Shown: positions 43,536 through 53,249 of the stretch, in pieces
How positions within the stretch are numbered: the stretch's first letter is position 1
How the letters are laid out: the number at the start of each line of letters is the position of its first letter
Notes under the pieces: model-generated
The model's input: only the letters and a program-made list of their open reading frames with translations
The model's database searches: none
Told to the model about the DNA's origin: nothing
Translations under genes and position numbers: made by a program
NCBI GenBank assembly: GCA_045595165.1
Contig: JAZNZY010000006.1
Span: 14,657-78,656, forward strand
Source: SFLA01 sp045595165
GTDB lineage: Bacteria > Bacillota > Clostridia > Oscillospirales > CAG-382
Direction: 5' to 3'
Length of the DNA stretch: 64,000 bases

Positions 43536-44209
43536 TGTCGTTTTCATCGGATATTAAAGATTATCTTTCGGTAATAAAGGAAAAAAAAGATTGCTGTACG
43601 GATGCTTTCGTTCACGGGTTTGAGCACAAGGTTTTTGAGCCCAAATGTGATAAAGATCTTAAAGTAATGCTTCGCGGGCTGTTTATTTCCAGCGGAAACA
43701 TAATAGACCCCAACAAAGGCTATTACCTTACCCTATCCTTTACCAACGAATATATGGATTATATATACGCCTTGCTGTGCTCTATGGATCTTGAGCCCAA
43801 GGCATTAAAGCGAAACGACGAGTATATACTATACTACAAGGAAAGCGAGAGAATCGAGGATTTTCTCACGGTTATCGGCGCGGGTAAATTCACCCTTGAG
43901 CTTATGGAAGCAAAGCTGATGAAGGAAACCCGCAATAACCTTAACCGTCTTAACAACGCTGAAATAGCAAATATGGCACGCACGGCGGAAGCGTCTGCCG
44001 AAGCGGCGGAAGCAATAAAGTTTCTTGAAAAGAAGGGCAGACTTTCACATATGTCCCCTTCCGTGCAGGAAACCGCAAGATTAAGACTTGAATATCCCGA
44101 ATACAATCTGGAGCAGTTAAGGCAGGTACATTCAAAACCTATAAGTAAATCGGGTCTGTACCACAGACTCAACAAGCTTATAAACGAAGCAAAAAATCTG
44201 AAGGACTGA
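43535..44209 (+). CDS. whiA: WhiA-type DNA-binding protein, compact form
   Basis: The 224-residue protein starts with the usual MSFSSDIKDYLS and ends with the WhiA helix-turn-helix (LRLEYPEYNLEQLRQVHSKPISKSGLYHRLNKL). The normal family length is about 300; the first LAGLIDADG half (roughly 90 residues) is missing and the N-terminal segment joins directly to MLRGLFISSGNIIDPNKGYYL, the second half. WhiA influences division and chromosome segregation in Gram-positives. The ATG overlaps the murB stop (TAATG). Confidence 0.88.
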   Translation: MSFSSDIKDYLSVIKEKKDCCTDAFVHGFEHKVFEPKCDKDLKVMLRGLFISSGNIIDPNKGYYLTLSFTNEYMDYIYALLCSMDLEPKALKRNDEYILYYKESERIEDFLTVIGAGKFTLELMEAKLMKETRNNLNRLNNAEIANMARTAEASAEAAEAIKFLEKKGRLSHMSPSVQETARLRLEYPEYNLEQLRQVHSKPISKSGLYHRLNKLINEAKNLKD

Positions 44210-44223
44210 AAGGAAGCCGAAAT

Positions 44224-47200
44224 ATGGGATTTACCCATCTTCATCTTCATACCGAATACAGTCTTCTTGACGGTGAATGCCGTATAAACCGTGTTGCCAA
44301 GCAAGCAAAAGCACTTGGTATGACTTCCCTTGCCATAACGGACCACGGTGTTTTGTACGGTGCCGCTTTGTTTTACCGCGCTTGTATAGCAGAAGGAATA
44401 AAGCCCATTATCGGATGCGAAGTGTATCTCGCTCCCAGAACGATGGAGGACAGAACATACCCTATTGATGCTGACTACAGTCATCTGGTATTACTGGCAA
44501 AAAATAACGCAGGCTATAAAAATATCATGCGTCTTAGTTCCGAAGCGTTTACCAGAGGTTTTTACCAAAAACCCAGAGTGGATATGGAAGCCTTGAGAAA
44601 ATATTCGGAGGGCATAATAGCGCTTTCGGGCTGCATAAGCGGAGTAATCCCCAAAAATATTATAAACGGCGAATATTCCCGCGCCGCAGAATATGCGGAA
44701 ACCTTTAAAGATATTTTCCGTGATGGATTTTATCTTGAATTGCAAAGAAACGGTGCGCCGGACCAAGAGAAAGTAAATAACGGACTTATTTCCATATCCA
44801 AACAGCTTTCCATTCCCTTGGTTTGCACTAATGACGTACATTACCTTACCAAAGAAGATGCCCCTATACAAGAATTGCTTATGGCAATACAGACAGGTGC
44901 GAAAATAGGCGAAAGCCAGATAAAGCTCCCCAGCAACGAGTATTATCTGAAAAGCCCCGAGCAAATGGAGGAACTGTTTAAGGACATTCCCGAAGCGGTT
45001 GAAAATACCGATCTTATTGCGAGGGAATGTAACGTTACCATTGAATTTGACAGACCTCAGCTTCCCTCTTACCGTCCCGCAGACGGAAGCACACCAAAGG
45101 AATTTTTACGGGCTCTGTGCCGTAAAGGATATAAAAACCGTATTGCCGACGGCAAGATTCCCGGCGGAAACGAATATATAAAAAGAGTAGAATATGAGCT
45201 TGGCGTAATAGAAAGCATGGGCTTTGTGGAATACTATCTTATAGTATGGGATTTTGTAAACTATGCGAAATCCAAGCGTATTCCCGTAGGACCTGGGCGC
45301 GGAAGTGCCGTGGGAAGTCTTGTTTCATATCTGCTGAATATTACCGATCTGGACCCCATTGCAAACGGATTGCTTTTTGAGCGTTTTCTGAACCCCGAGC
45401 GTGTTTCAATGCCTGATTTTGACATTGATTTTTGCGACGAACGCCGAGGCGAGGTGATCGCTTACGTTACAGAAAAATACGGAGCCGACCACGTTGCCCA
45501 GATAGTGACCTTCGGTACACTCGCCTGCCGTGCCGCAGTGCGGGACGTGGGACGTGCCACGGGTATGTCCTACAGCGATACCGACAGCGTTGCTGCCCTT
45601 ATCCCACGTGAGTACAATATAACGGTGGACAAGGCGTTGGAAAAAAGTAAGGAATTGCGGGAAAGATATCAAAACGAGCCCAATGTTAAAAAATTGCTTG
45701 ACCGTGCCCGTGCCCTTGAGGGCAGGCCGAGAAACGCATCTACCCATGCGGCAGGCGTGGTTATAACGGAAAACCCCATTTCCGATTACGTTCCCGTGGC
45801 GGTAAACGGTTCGGTTCCCGTAACCCAGTTTACGATGGACGTGATCGCAGATCTGGGACTTTTAAAAATTGATTTCCTTGGGCTGAGATATTTATCCGTT
45901 ATCGACGGAGCTCAAAAGCTGATACAGGAAAAACAACCTGATTTTTCCATAGAAAATATTGATTTTTCAGACAAAGAAACCTTTGATATGCTTTCAAGAG
46001 GGGATTCTATAGGCCTTTTCCAGCTTGAAAGCGAGGGAATGCGACAGTTTATAACCAAAATGAAGCCGAGATGCTTCAGCGACATTATTACTTGCATTTC
46101 CATTTACCGTCCCGGACCTATGGATTCTATCCCACGCTTTCTTAAAAACCGTGCCGAAGGGACAGTATCATCTTCCCTCCCCGTGCCTGATGGTATCCTT
46201 AACGATACCAACGGATGCATACTGTATCAGGAGCAGGTAATGCAGATATGCCGCGCCGTTGCCGGATACACCTATGGACACGCAGACATTATCCGCCGTG
46301 CAATGGCAAAGAAAAAAGCGGACGTAATGGAAAAAGAACGGGAAATATTTATTGAAGGCGCAGAGAAAAACGGTTATTCATCGAAGGATGCAAGCGCAAT
46401 CTTTGATGAAATGAACGAATTTGCAAAATACGCCTTCAACAAAAGCCATGCGGCGGCGTATGCTGTCGTGGCATACCGTACCGCATATCTTAAATGCCAT
46501 TACTACGGTGAATATATGTGCGCGCTCCTTAACTCGGTGATGGGCGACGGATCGATGAGTAAATATATTGAGGATTGCCGTAATCACGGAATTTCCGTGC
46601 TTCGTCCCGATATTAACGAAAGTACGGCGGTATTTTCCATTTCAAAAGGAAATATACGTTACGGTCTGGCGGCTATCAAAAACGTAGGAAACGGTTTCGC
46701 AAAGCAAATGATTGCAGAGCGGGAAGCAGGCGGAGCGTTTTGTACCGCAGAGGATTTTCTTCAGAGAGTACAACCGTTCGGAAATTCAAGAATGTTCGAA
46801 AGCCTGATAAAGTGCGGAGCGTTGGATTGGTTCGGACATTACCGAAGCAGGCTCGTAGCGTCACTGGACACGGCGCTTAATCAGCTTTCGACCATAAAAA
46901 GCCGCGATTGCTACGGTCAGATCGGATTGTTCGAGGCAGAAGGCGAAAAAGACGAAAGCATTTCCCTGACATTGCCGAACATAAAAGAATATTCCGATGC
47001 GGAAATGCTGTCCTTTGAGAGAGAACTGTGCGGAATGTATTTTTCCGGTCATCCCCTTAAAGCTTACCACGGAACAATGCAAAGGCTTAATTCCATAAGC
47101 ACTGCGAAGCTTGCGGAAGACTTATCCACAGGAGCAATTCCCAACAAAACGCCGGTTACCGTGGTTGCCATACTTATGAAGATGCGCACAAAAACCACGA

Positions 47201-47652
47201 AAAACAACACCGAAATGGCATTTTTGCAGGTAGAAGATACCGACGGAAGCCTTGAGGTGATCGTTTTTCCCAAGGTGTTTGAAAAGCACCGCGCTCTTTT
47301 AAAAGAAGGAAGCGTGCTGATCTTTACGGGAGATGCGGAATACCGTGAAGCTGAGGAAGAGGACGGTACGGATACCGTACAACTTCTGCTGCGCACCTGC
47401 AGTATCGCAGTAAAGCAAGAAGAAAAGCCCGATTTATACCTTCGTATAAACGGACAAAACGGAAAAAACGCTGATCTCGCCGTAAATACCGTAAAAAAAT
47501 ACCCCGGCGAAAGCAACGTGATCTTATATTATGAAGAAGATAAAAAATTGCTAAAGCTTAAAGAAATAAAGTGCAACATAACCGATGCGCTGTTCAATGA
47601 GCTGGAGCGTTTGCTTGGAAACGGAAACGTTGCCAAAAAGATTAAAAGGTGA
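44224..47652 (+). CDS. dnaE: DNA polymerase III subunit alpha (DnaE type)
   Basis: The 1142-residue protein has a PHP domain (THLHLHTEYSLLDGECRI), the polymerase catalytic core with GPGRGSAVGSLVSYLL and PDFDIDFCDERR (catalytic Asp pair), the helix-hairpin-helix region and a C-terminal OB fold (VTVVAILMKMRTKTTKNN). It lacks an exonuclease domain, so it is DnaE rather than PolC. It lies 14 bases after whiA. Confidence 0.95.
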   Translation: MGFTHLHLHTEYSLLDGECRINRVAKQAKALGMTSLAITDHGVLYGAALFYRACIAEGIKPIIGCEVYLAPRTMEDRTYPIDADYSHLVLLAKNNAGYKNIMRLSSEAFTRGFYQKPRVDMEALRKYSEGIIALSGCISGVIPKNIINGEYSRAAEYAETFKDIFRDGFYLELQRNGAPDQEKVNNGLISISKQLSIPLVCTNDVHYLTKEDAPIQELLMAIQTGAKIGESQIKLPSNEYYLKSPEQMEELFKDIPEAVENTDLIARECNVTIEFDRPQLPSYRPADGSTPKEFLRALCRKGYKNRIADGKIPGGNEYIKRVEYELGVIESMGFVEYYLIVWDFVNYAKSKRIPVGPGRGSAVGSLVSYLLNITDLDPIANGLLFERFLNPERVSMPDFDIDFCDERRGEVIAYVTEKYGADHVAQIVTFGTLACRAAVRDVGRATGMSYSDTDSVAALIPREYNITVDKALEKSKELRERYQNEPNVKKLLDRARALEGRPRNASTHAAGVVITENPISDYVPVAVNGSVPVTQFTMDVIADLGLLKIDFLGLRYLSVIDGAQKLIQEKQPDFSIENIDFSDKETFDMLSRGDSIGLFQLESEGMRQFITKMKPRCFSDIITCISIYRPGPMDSIPRFLKNRAEGTVSSSLPVPDGILNDTNGCILYQEQVMQICRAVAGYTYGHADIIRRAMAKKKADVMEKEREIFIEGAEKNGYSSKDASAIFDEMNEFAKYAFNKSHAAAYAVVAYRTAYLKCHYYGEYMCALLNSVMGDGSMSKYIEDCRNHGISVLRPDINESTAVFSISKGNIRYGLAAIKNVGNGFAKQMIAEREAGGAFCTAEDFLQRVQPFGNSRMFESLIKCGALDWFGHYRSRLVASLDTALNQLSTIKSRDCYGQIGLFEAEGEKDESISLTLPNIKEYSDAEMLSFERELCGMYFSGHPLKAYHGTMQRLNSISTAKLAEDLSTGAIPNKTPVTVVAILMKMRTKTTKNNTEMAFLQVEDTDGSLEVIVFPKVFEKHRALLKEGSVLIFTGDAEYREAEEEDGTDTVQLLLRTCSIAVKQEEKPDLYLRINGQNGKNADLAVNTVKKYPGESNVILYYEEDKKLLKLKEIKCNITDALFNELERLLGNGNVAKKIKR

Positions 47653-47657
47653 AGCAA

Positions 47658-50375
47658 ATGAACGAAAACAACAAAGAGCTTAACGAACAAAACGATAAGA
47701 CCATAATTATCGGCGATTCCGACACGCAGACTCTGCGGCAGATGGCTGATAAGCCCGCAGGCAAAAAGCGTTATGTGCGTCAGAGAAAAACTCTCGACAG
47801 CATAAACAAAAATGCCAAGTGGTATCCCTTCAGGGTTGCTTGGTTTGTTATCAGCAAGGCGCTTTCTTACGCACTTAATATAGTGCTTACCGCAATGCTC
47901 ATTTGCGCGGTTACGGGAATTGCCGTCGCTTGCGCTTTCCTGATCTATATAAGAAACTTTGTGGATCTGGAATACTCCGGTCTGGATAACCTTAAGTTCA
48001 CCTCAGACCAGGCGACACAGATCATCTGGGTTGACGACGAAGGAAACGAGCACGAGCTGGAGGACGACCGTCTTTACGGAAGCGAAAACCGTTTATGGGT
48101 AAACTACAGCGATATTCCCCAGACCCTGATCGATGCGTACGTTTCTATCGAGGACCAGAGATATTGGAACCACAAAGGTGTTGATGCAAAGCGTACGTTC
48201 TCCGCTGTATTTAATTTCTTTATTCCCACCAGCTCGAATTACGGCGGCGGAAGTACCATTACTCAACAGCTGATCAAAAACGTTTCAGGCGAAAACGAAG
48301 CGACGATACAGAGAAAAGTGCAGGAAATATTCCGCGCTTTGGACGTAGAGGAAAAATACTCAAAGTATGAAATCCTTGAAATGTATCTTAACACCATATA
48401 CCTGTCCCAGAACACCAACGGTGTCCGTGCGGCGGCGGAAACATACTTCAACAAGGAGCTTGATGAGCTGACCCTGGTTGAATGTGCTTCGATAGCCGCT
48501 ATAGGTAAATCTCCCATATTCTACGATCCTATTCTGAATCCGAAGAATAATCTGGAACGAAGAAATCTCGTGCTCCGTGAAATGCTGAAGCAGGAAAAGA
48601 TCACTCAGGAAGAGTACGATGCGGCTTACGACGCACCCCTTACGCTGTATTCCGGCGACGGCGTTGACACCACTACCAAGATACACAACTACTATATCGA
48701 TGCGGTTATCGAGCAGTTGATAGTCGATCTCGGCGAAGAGTACGGATATGACCGCAGCACCGCTTCAAACCTCATTTATTCCGGCGGATTGAAGATATAT
48801 ATCTGTATGGATCCCAATATCCAATCCATGATGGAAGAAGTTTTTGAAGACGATCAGTATTGGCCTAAGGTAAGCGGTGTAAAATCCCAGGGCGCAATGG
48901 TGATTATGGATCCCGACACGGGTGATGTGTTGGCACTGGTAGGCGGCAGAGGTGAAAAGAAGGACTCCCGCGGTCTTAACCGTGCAACCATGAGTAAGCG
49001 CCAGCCCGGTTCATCTATCAAGCCTCTTTCCGTATACACGTTGGCTATCGAAGAGGGACTTTACACCTACGGAAGTGCGGTAGACGATGTTCCTCAAATG
49101 ATCGTAAACGATAAATATTGGCCCAGCAACGCAGAAATGAAATATGAAGGTCTGATTTCCCTCAAGAGAGCGTTGATGACCTCCAAAAACACCACCGCTG
49201 TTTCCACCCTGACACAGTTGGGTATAGAAAAGGTATACAGACACCTTACAAAGGACCTTGGTTTTACAACTATTGAAGAATCCGATAAAGTAGAAGCTCC
49301 TTTGGCATTGGGTGGTTTCACTTACGGTGTAACCGTAATGGAAATGACACAGGCTTATTCCGCGCTTGCCAACGAGGGCGTATGGTCGGAGGCACGTTTA
49401 TATACAAAAGTGCTTAATATAAATGATGAAATACTTTTGGAAAAAACACCCAACCAGAGGGTAGTTTACAGCGAAGACACCGCGTATATTATGGGCCGCT
49501 TGCTGAAGAGCACCATTCACGAGATCGGCGGTACCGGTTATGCGGCAATCACCTTGAAAAACAAAGTGAAAGGGCTTGAAATATGCGGTAAGACCGGTAC
49601 TACCACCTCTATGCGTGATTACTATTTTGCAGGATATACTCCCGATTTCGTTGCATGCTGCTGGTACGGATACGACAACAACAAGACGATAACCATAGAT
49701 AAATATAACCCCGCCGCAATGCTTTGGGATTATACCTTTGAAAAAATCTATGCTTATATGGACGAAAACGACATAGAGTACACTCTTGAGTTTGAACGCC
49801 CCGGAAGTGTTTTCACCGCAGAATACTGCACTATGTCCGGTCAGCTTGTTACGGAAGCTTGTGAAAATGATATCGGACACGTTATAAACGGCGGCGCAAG
49901 CTGTATCGCTACAGGATATTTCACCCTTGATACCCTTCCCTCTATCGAGTGCACAACTCACGTTGCGGTTAATTGGGATACGGAAACTCAGGCGATCTGT
50001 CTTCCCGGCTGCGATTGCGATTCGGTTATGACATTGGGATTCCGTTATGTACCTTCCCGCATCTTCTTAAAGCAGGTAAAGGTTACTGACGCCCAGTACA
50101 CTTATCTGGATGTACCCGTAGACTATGAATATCCCATAGATCCCTCTGTTCCATTCTTTAATAATCTGGCTGGAACTTATACGGAATTCGACGAAGATCT
50201 GGGCGAAGAGGTTGAAAAGCCTTATTATTTCGGCACGAGCGGAACCGACCTTCCCTTCAACCGAATCTGTCTTGAACATTTCAAATATAACGATCCCGAG
50301 GATGAAGAGCCGTCTGAAGATGAGTCTGAGGACGAATCGGACGAGAGTGAAGAAACTCCTTGGTGGGATTGGTAA
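47658..50375 (+). CDS. Class A penicillin-binding protein (transglycosylase/transpeptidase)
   Basis: The 905-residue protein has a cytoplasmic N-terminus of about 60 residues, one membrane helix (about 70-98), a GT51 domain with EDQRYWNHKGVD (catalytic Glu) and GGGSTITQQLIKN, and a transpeptidase domain with SSIK (nucleophile Ser), SKN and GKTGTT. A Cys-containing tail and an acidic C-terminus rich in Glu, Asp and Ser end with PWWDW. It builds peptidoglycan outside the membrane. The ATG at 47658 follows AAGGTG; a GTG three codons earlier overlaps the dnaE stop. Confidence 0.93.
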   Translation: MNENNKELNEQNDKTIIIGDSDTQTLRQMADKPAGKKRYVRQRKTLDSINKNAKWYPFRVAWFVISKALSYALNIVLTAMLICAVTGIAVACAFLIYIRNFVDLEYSGLDNLKFTSDQATQIIWVDDEGNEHELEDDRLYGSENRLWVNYSDIPQTLIDAYVSIEDQRYWNHKGVDAKRTFSAVFNFFIPTSSNYGGGSTITQQLIKNVSGENEATIQRKVQEIFRALDVEEKYSKYEILEMYLNTIYLSQNTNGVRAAAETYFNKELDELTLVECASIAAIGKSPIFYDPILNPKNNLERRNLVLREMLKQEKITQEEYDAAYDAPLTLYSGDGVDTTTKIHNYYIDAVIEQLIVDLGEEYGYDRSTASNLIYSGGLKIYICMDPNIQSMMEEVFEDDQYWPKVSGVKSQGAMVIMDPDTGDVLALVGGRGEKKDSRGLNRATMSKRQPGSSIKPLSVYTLAIEEGLYTYGSAVDDVPQMIVNDKYWPSNAEMKYEGLISLKRALMTSKNTTAVSTLTQLGIEKVYRHLTKDLGFTTIEESDKVEAPLALGGFTYGVTVMEMTQAYSALANEGVWSEARLYTKVLNINDEILLEKTPNQRVVYSEDTAYIMGRLLKSTIHEIGGTGYAAITLKNKVKGLEICGKTGTTTSMRDYYFAGYTPDFVACCWYGYDNNKTITIDKYNPAAMLWDYTFEKIYAYMDENDIEYTLEFERPGSVFTAEYCTMSGQLVTEACENDIGHVINGGASCIATGYFTLDTLPSIECTTHVAVNWDTETQAICLPGCDCDSVMTLGFRYVPSRIFLKQVKVTDAQYTYLDVPVDYEYPIDPSVPFFNNLAGTYTEFDEDLGEEVEKPYYFGTSGTDLPFNRICLEHFKYNDPEDEEPSEDESEDESDESEETPWWDW

Positions 50376-50405
50376 GGCTTTAAATAACGCTATACAATCA
50401 TCTCG

Positions 50406-50444
50406 AAAAGATCCCGTAAGACTTAAAAGCTTACGGGATCTTTC
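50406..50444. terminator. Bidirectional terminator
   Basis: Stem AAAGATCCCGTAAG / CTTACGGGATCTTT between convergent PBP and spoIIP genes; it overlaps the last codons of spoIIP. Confidence 0.85.
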
Positions 50445-51514
50445 ATTGTATAATAGGTATTTATAAAGACATCGGCAAACAACAAAGCGGCGCGCTTCGC
50501 CTCGGTGATCGTATTTGCGCAAGAGCCTACTTCCAGCAAGAAGAACCCGGAGCACAGCTGTTGGTTAAAACTCGCGCGGCGCAGATTTAGAGGCCTCATA
50601 AGCCCTGCGTAATTATCGTTGGCGTATTGCTGTAAAACAGAAGCAAAAGTAAAGTTCACAAGCCAATCCGGATGGTCCGCACCTGCATTATCGGTTCCCA
50701 CCACGAGCATAAGCTGTGCCAACTCTTCCCCGCCGATTTCAATAAGAGGTTTTATATTCTTACCGTCTGCGGTAACAATCGCATCACGGTGAACATCAAT
50801 TATACACTTTATAGTTGGACATTTTTCAAGCCACATTTTTACCGCGTTACGGGAATTTGTGTATGCGGCGTTATAGCTGAATTCATCATACATTGTTGTA
50901 TCATGAATAGTAACGATGCCTGCATTGTTTAATGCGTCCGATATCACCTGTCCCACAGCTACTACGTTTGTTTCGGTATCTGTGGTGCGAAAAGTATCGT
51001 TTTCTGTGTAATAGTTTATCCCATCAGGCAAATATGACTCTGTTCCGTGGGTATGTAAAATAAGTACTACAGGAGAGTCGGTCTGTGGAAAAGCAAAAGG
51101 CAAAGCATCAGTTTCGATTTTTGAAACATCTATGGAATAATCCGTCTGATTGCTTATAAGAAATTCCGGTATCTCCGAATAACCACACAGATTTCGCGAG
51201 GATACTATTTCCACTCCCTCGGGAATTACCGGCTGTGTTTCCTCCTCGTAATCGTACCCCAACACCGCCGCTAACGAAACAGGCACACACTCCGCATAGC
51301 TTTCGGGACGGACGTATCTGTCAGTAAACGCGGATAAAAGCTGTCTGTATTCGTCCTTCATAACCCCTGCGGCTATAAGACCGCACACCTTGTCCGGTAC
51401 AGCCTTCGCAATAACCGGCACGGTAAACATCGCAAACATAATCGATGATATACAAAGTGCCGTACATCCTATACGAAGAATTTTTTGTTTTTGAGATTTG
51501 CGTATCCTTATCAT
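50423..51514 (-). CDS. spoIIP: Stage II sporulation protein P
   Basis: The 363-residue protein has an N-terminal membrane anchor (about 13-36) and the SpoIIP amidase/endopeptidase domain with LILHTHGTESY (zinc ligands), DVHRDA and LLEVGSCANT. It thins septal peptidoglycan during engulfment with SpoIID and SpoIIM. The usual gpr neighbour is absent; rpsT is divergent upstream. Confidence 0.94.
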   Translation of the reverse strand: MIRIRKSQKQKILRIGCTALCISSIMFAMFTVPVIAKAVPDKVCGLIAAGVMKDEYRQLLSAFTDRYVRPESYAECVPVSLAAVLGYDYEEETQPVIPEGVEIVSSRNLCGYSEIPEFLISNQTDYSIDVSKIETDALPFAFPQTDSPVVLILHTHGTESYLPDGINYYTENDTFRTTDTETNVVAVGQVISDALNNAGIVTIHDTTMYDEFSYNAAYTNSRNAVKMWLEKCPTIKCIIDVHRDAIVTADGKNIKPLIEIGGEELAQLMLVVGTDNAGADHPDWLVNFTFASVLQQYANDNYAGLMRPLNLRRASFNQQLCSGFFLLEVGSCANTITEAKRAALLFADVFINTYYTMKDPVSF

Positions 51515-51635
51515 TAAATATCCCTCCGTATAATATATATGCCGTGATGGGAGGGTTAAGAACGGAAAAAGTCAACGTAATGTTAAAATACCTGCATTTT
51601 TCTTTAAAAATATTAAAAAAATTTGTAATTACCTC

Positions 51636-51664
51636 TTGCAAAAATGCAAAGAATGTGGTATTAT
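51636..51664 (+). promoter_or_regulatory. Promoter of rpsT
   Basis: TTGCAA (51636-51641), 17 bp, TATTAT (51659-51664). Confidence 0.8.
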
Positions 51665-51709
51665 TCATTGGTACGAAAAAAATGACTGTTAATTTAGGAG
51701 GTGAGTTGT

Positions 51710-51973
51710 TTGCCTAACATTAAATCCGCAAAGAAGAGAGTCCTCGTTACCAAGACAAAGACACTTCAGAACCAGATGTTCAAGACTTCTATGAAGACCG
51801 TGGTTAAGAAGTACAAGGCTGCTATCGCTGCCGGCGACAAGGAACTTGCTAACGCAACCTATCTCGATGCCGTTAAAAAGGTAGATCAGGCTGTTGCTAA
51901 GGGAATTATTCACAAGAATAATGCCAGCAGAAAAAAGAGCCAGTTCACTCTTATGCTCAACAATCTTGGCTAA
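51710..51973 (+). CDS. rpsT: 30S ribosomal protein S20 (TTG start)
   Basis: The 87-residue basic protein MPNIKSAKKRV... is a full S20. The TTG at 51710 lies seven bases after AGGAGGT; the GTG at 51701 would lie within that site. Confidence 0.95.
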   Translation: MPNIKSAKKRVLVTKTKTLQNQMFKTSMKTVVKKYKAAIAAGDKELANATYLDAVKKVDQAVAKGIIHKNNASRKKSQFTLMLNNLG

Positions 51974-52039
51974 AAGGTAACAAGGGGCAGTGCAGTTCAA
52001 AGTGCTGCCTTTCATAGTCCGGCAAAAGTTAATTTGTGC

Positions 52040-52068
52040 TTGACAACAGCGGCGATTTATGTTAATAT
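52040..52068 (+). promoter_or_regulatory. Promoter of the tRNA cluster
   Basis: TTGACA (52040-52045), 17 bp, TAATAT (52063-52068), just before tRNA-Gly. Confidence 0.85.
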
Positions 52069-52083
52069 AATCTCCGCCGATAC

Positions 52084-52157
<74 letters not shown>

Positions 52158-52180
52158 TTTCCCGTAATAACGGGACAAAT

Positions 52181-52257
52181 GTGCTTTTAGCTCAGCCGGA
52201 TAGAGCAACTGCCTTCTAAGCAGTAGGTCGGGGGTTCGAGTCCCTCAAGGCACGCCA
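52181..52257 (+). tRNA. tRNA-Arg (TCT)
   Basis: Acceptor GTGCTTT / AAGGCAC, anticodon loop CTTCTAA (anticodon TCT), encoded CCA. Confidence 0.94.
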
Positions 52258-52306
52258 ATTTGCTATGGGGCAGGTATCCCCTGCCCTATGGCATCGATTT
52301 TAATAT

Positions 52307-52384
52307 GGTGGATGTAGCTCAGTTGGTCAGAGTACCAGGTTGTGGCCCTGGGGGTCGCCGGTTCGAGCCCGGTTATCCACCCCA
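52307..52384 (+). tRNA. tRNA-His (GTG)
   Basis: An extra 5' G (G-1) pairs with C73, as in tRNA-His. Anticodon loop TTGTGGC (anticodon GTG), encoded CCA. Confidence 0.95.
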
Positions 52385-52392
52385 CAAAAAAC

Positions 52393-52423
52393 AAAAAGCA
52401 CTCGCTCGCGGGTGCTTTTTTAT
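52393..52423 (+). terminator. Terminator of the tRNA-Gly-Arg-His transcript
   Basis: Stem AAAAGCACTCGC / GCGGGTGCTTTT followed by T residues. Confidence 0.85.
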
Positions 52424-52445
52424 TCCTTTTCCAAAACAAATACTT

Positions 52446-52484
52446 CGGGGTGTGGCTCAGCGGTAGAGCGGGTGGTTTGGGAGC
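52446..52484 (+). pseudogene. tRNA-Pro 5' fragment 1
   Basis: CGGGGTGTGGCTCAG... runs through the D-arm, the 5' anticodon stem and the TGG anticodon loop (GGTTTGGGAGC) and then breaks off into unrelated sequence. No 3' half follows. Confidence 0.75.
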
Positions 52485-52688
52485 GTGAACAAGCGGGGAG
52501 TCCCCGCGGGCAAAAACGGCGCGCAGCGCCGAAAAGCAAATCCCCAAAACCCTTGCAAACACTGAAGAAATCGCCTTTATTTATGCGGGTTTTCGGCACT
52601 TTGCAAAATCTCAAAAAAGCGTAAAAATCGGGTTTGACCACAGTTTGTCCCACTTCTACGCAAAATCAATAAAAAATCGAATAAAAAT

Positions 52689-52755
52689 CGGGGTGTGGCT
52701 CAGCTGGTAGAGCGGGTGGTTTGGGAGCTAAAGGTCGCTACCCGATCCCCTCTTC
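52689..52755 (+). pseudogene. tRNA-Pro 5' fragment 2
   Basis: Nearly the same 5' half as fragment 1 (CGGGGTGTGGCTCAGCTGG...TTTGGGAGC). It continues into a degraded variable-loop/T-arm-like stretch (AAAGGTCGCT, CGATCCC) but has no acceptor 3' strand or CCA. Confidence 0.72.
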
Positions 52756-52888
52756 AAAAAAGCGAGGAAACGCGAGAAAAACGGAGGAAAAACGAGCATT
52801 TGCCGTTTGACCTACCCTCGCAAAAGTGGTTTGACCACAATTTTGACCAGTTCTGTGAGAACTACAATTTCATAAGTTTTTTCACCTT

Positions 52889-52964
52889 CGAGGTGTAGCT
52901 CATCTGGTAGAGCGCCTGGTTTGGGACCAGGAGGCACGGAGTTCGAGTCTCCGCACTTCGACCA
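52889..52964 (+). tRNA. tRNA-Pro (TGG)
   Basis: Acceptor CGAGGTG / CACTTCG, anticodon loop TTTGGGA (anticodon TGG), T-arm CGGAG-TTCGAGT-CTCCG and encoded CCA. It is the only intact tRNA-Pro of three copies and borders the accessory region to its right. Confidence 0.94.
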
Positions 52965-52969
52965 AAAAA

Positions 52970-53014
52970 AGACCGTTTTTGAGGCTTAAAACCCTTGAAA
53001 ACGGTCGTTTTTTC
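52970..53014 (+). terminator. Terminator of tRNA-Pro
   Basis: Stem GACCGTTTT / AAAACGGTC followed by GTTTTTT. Confidence 0.82.
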
Positions 53015-53249
53015 ATCATTCTGCACAATTTTTTATTTTGCAGAAAATTTTGACCACAATTTGACCAGTGCAGAACTGGTCAAAATCTCGAAAAATTTTC
53101 GATTCCTTATGTGTTTTGGATTTGCAACTTCAAATCTTGCCTTTTAAATAATTTTTGATAAAATTTTATATAGGTTCAAGTAGAAGTGTAAGATTTTGCG
53201 TTCTCGATTGTATATAATAGTGAATCGATTCAAAGACAGAGGTGAGAAT

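Larger units (their letters stand above)
52617..53092. repeat. Three copies of a TTTGACCACA-type flank downstream of tRNA-Pro copies
   Basis: The copies are GTTTGACCACAGTTTGTCCCA (near 52633), GGTTTGACCACAATTTTGACC (near 52829) and TTTTGACCACAATTTGACC (near 53050). Each follows one of the tRNA-Pro copies by about 85-150 bases. The spacing suggests repeated tRNA-plus-flank units. Confidence 0.55.

Noticed and set aside
52420..52653. Minus-strand frame over the first tRNA-Pro fragment
   Set aside because: It crosses a terminator and a tRNA fragment; the product has no coherent domain. It may be a recombinase tail remnant, but this cannot be shown.
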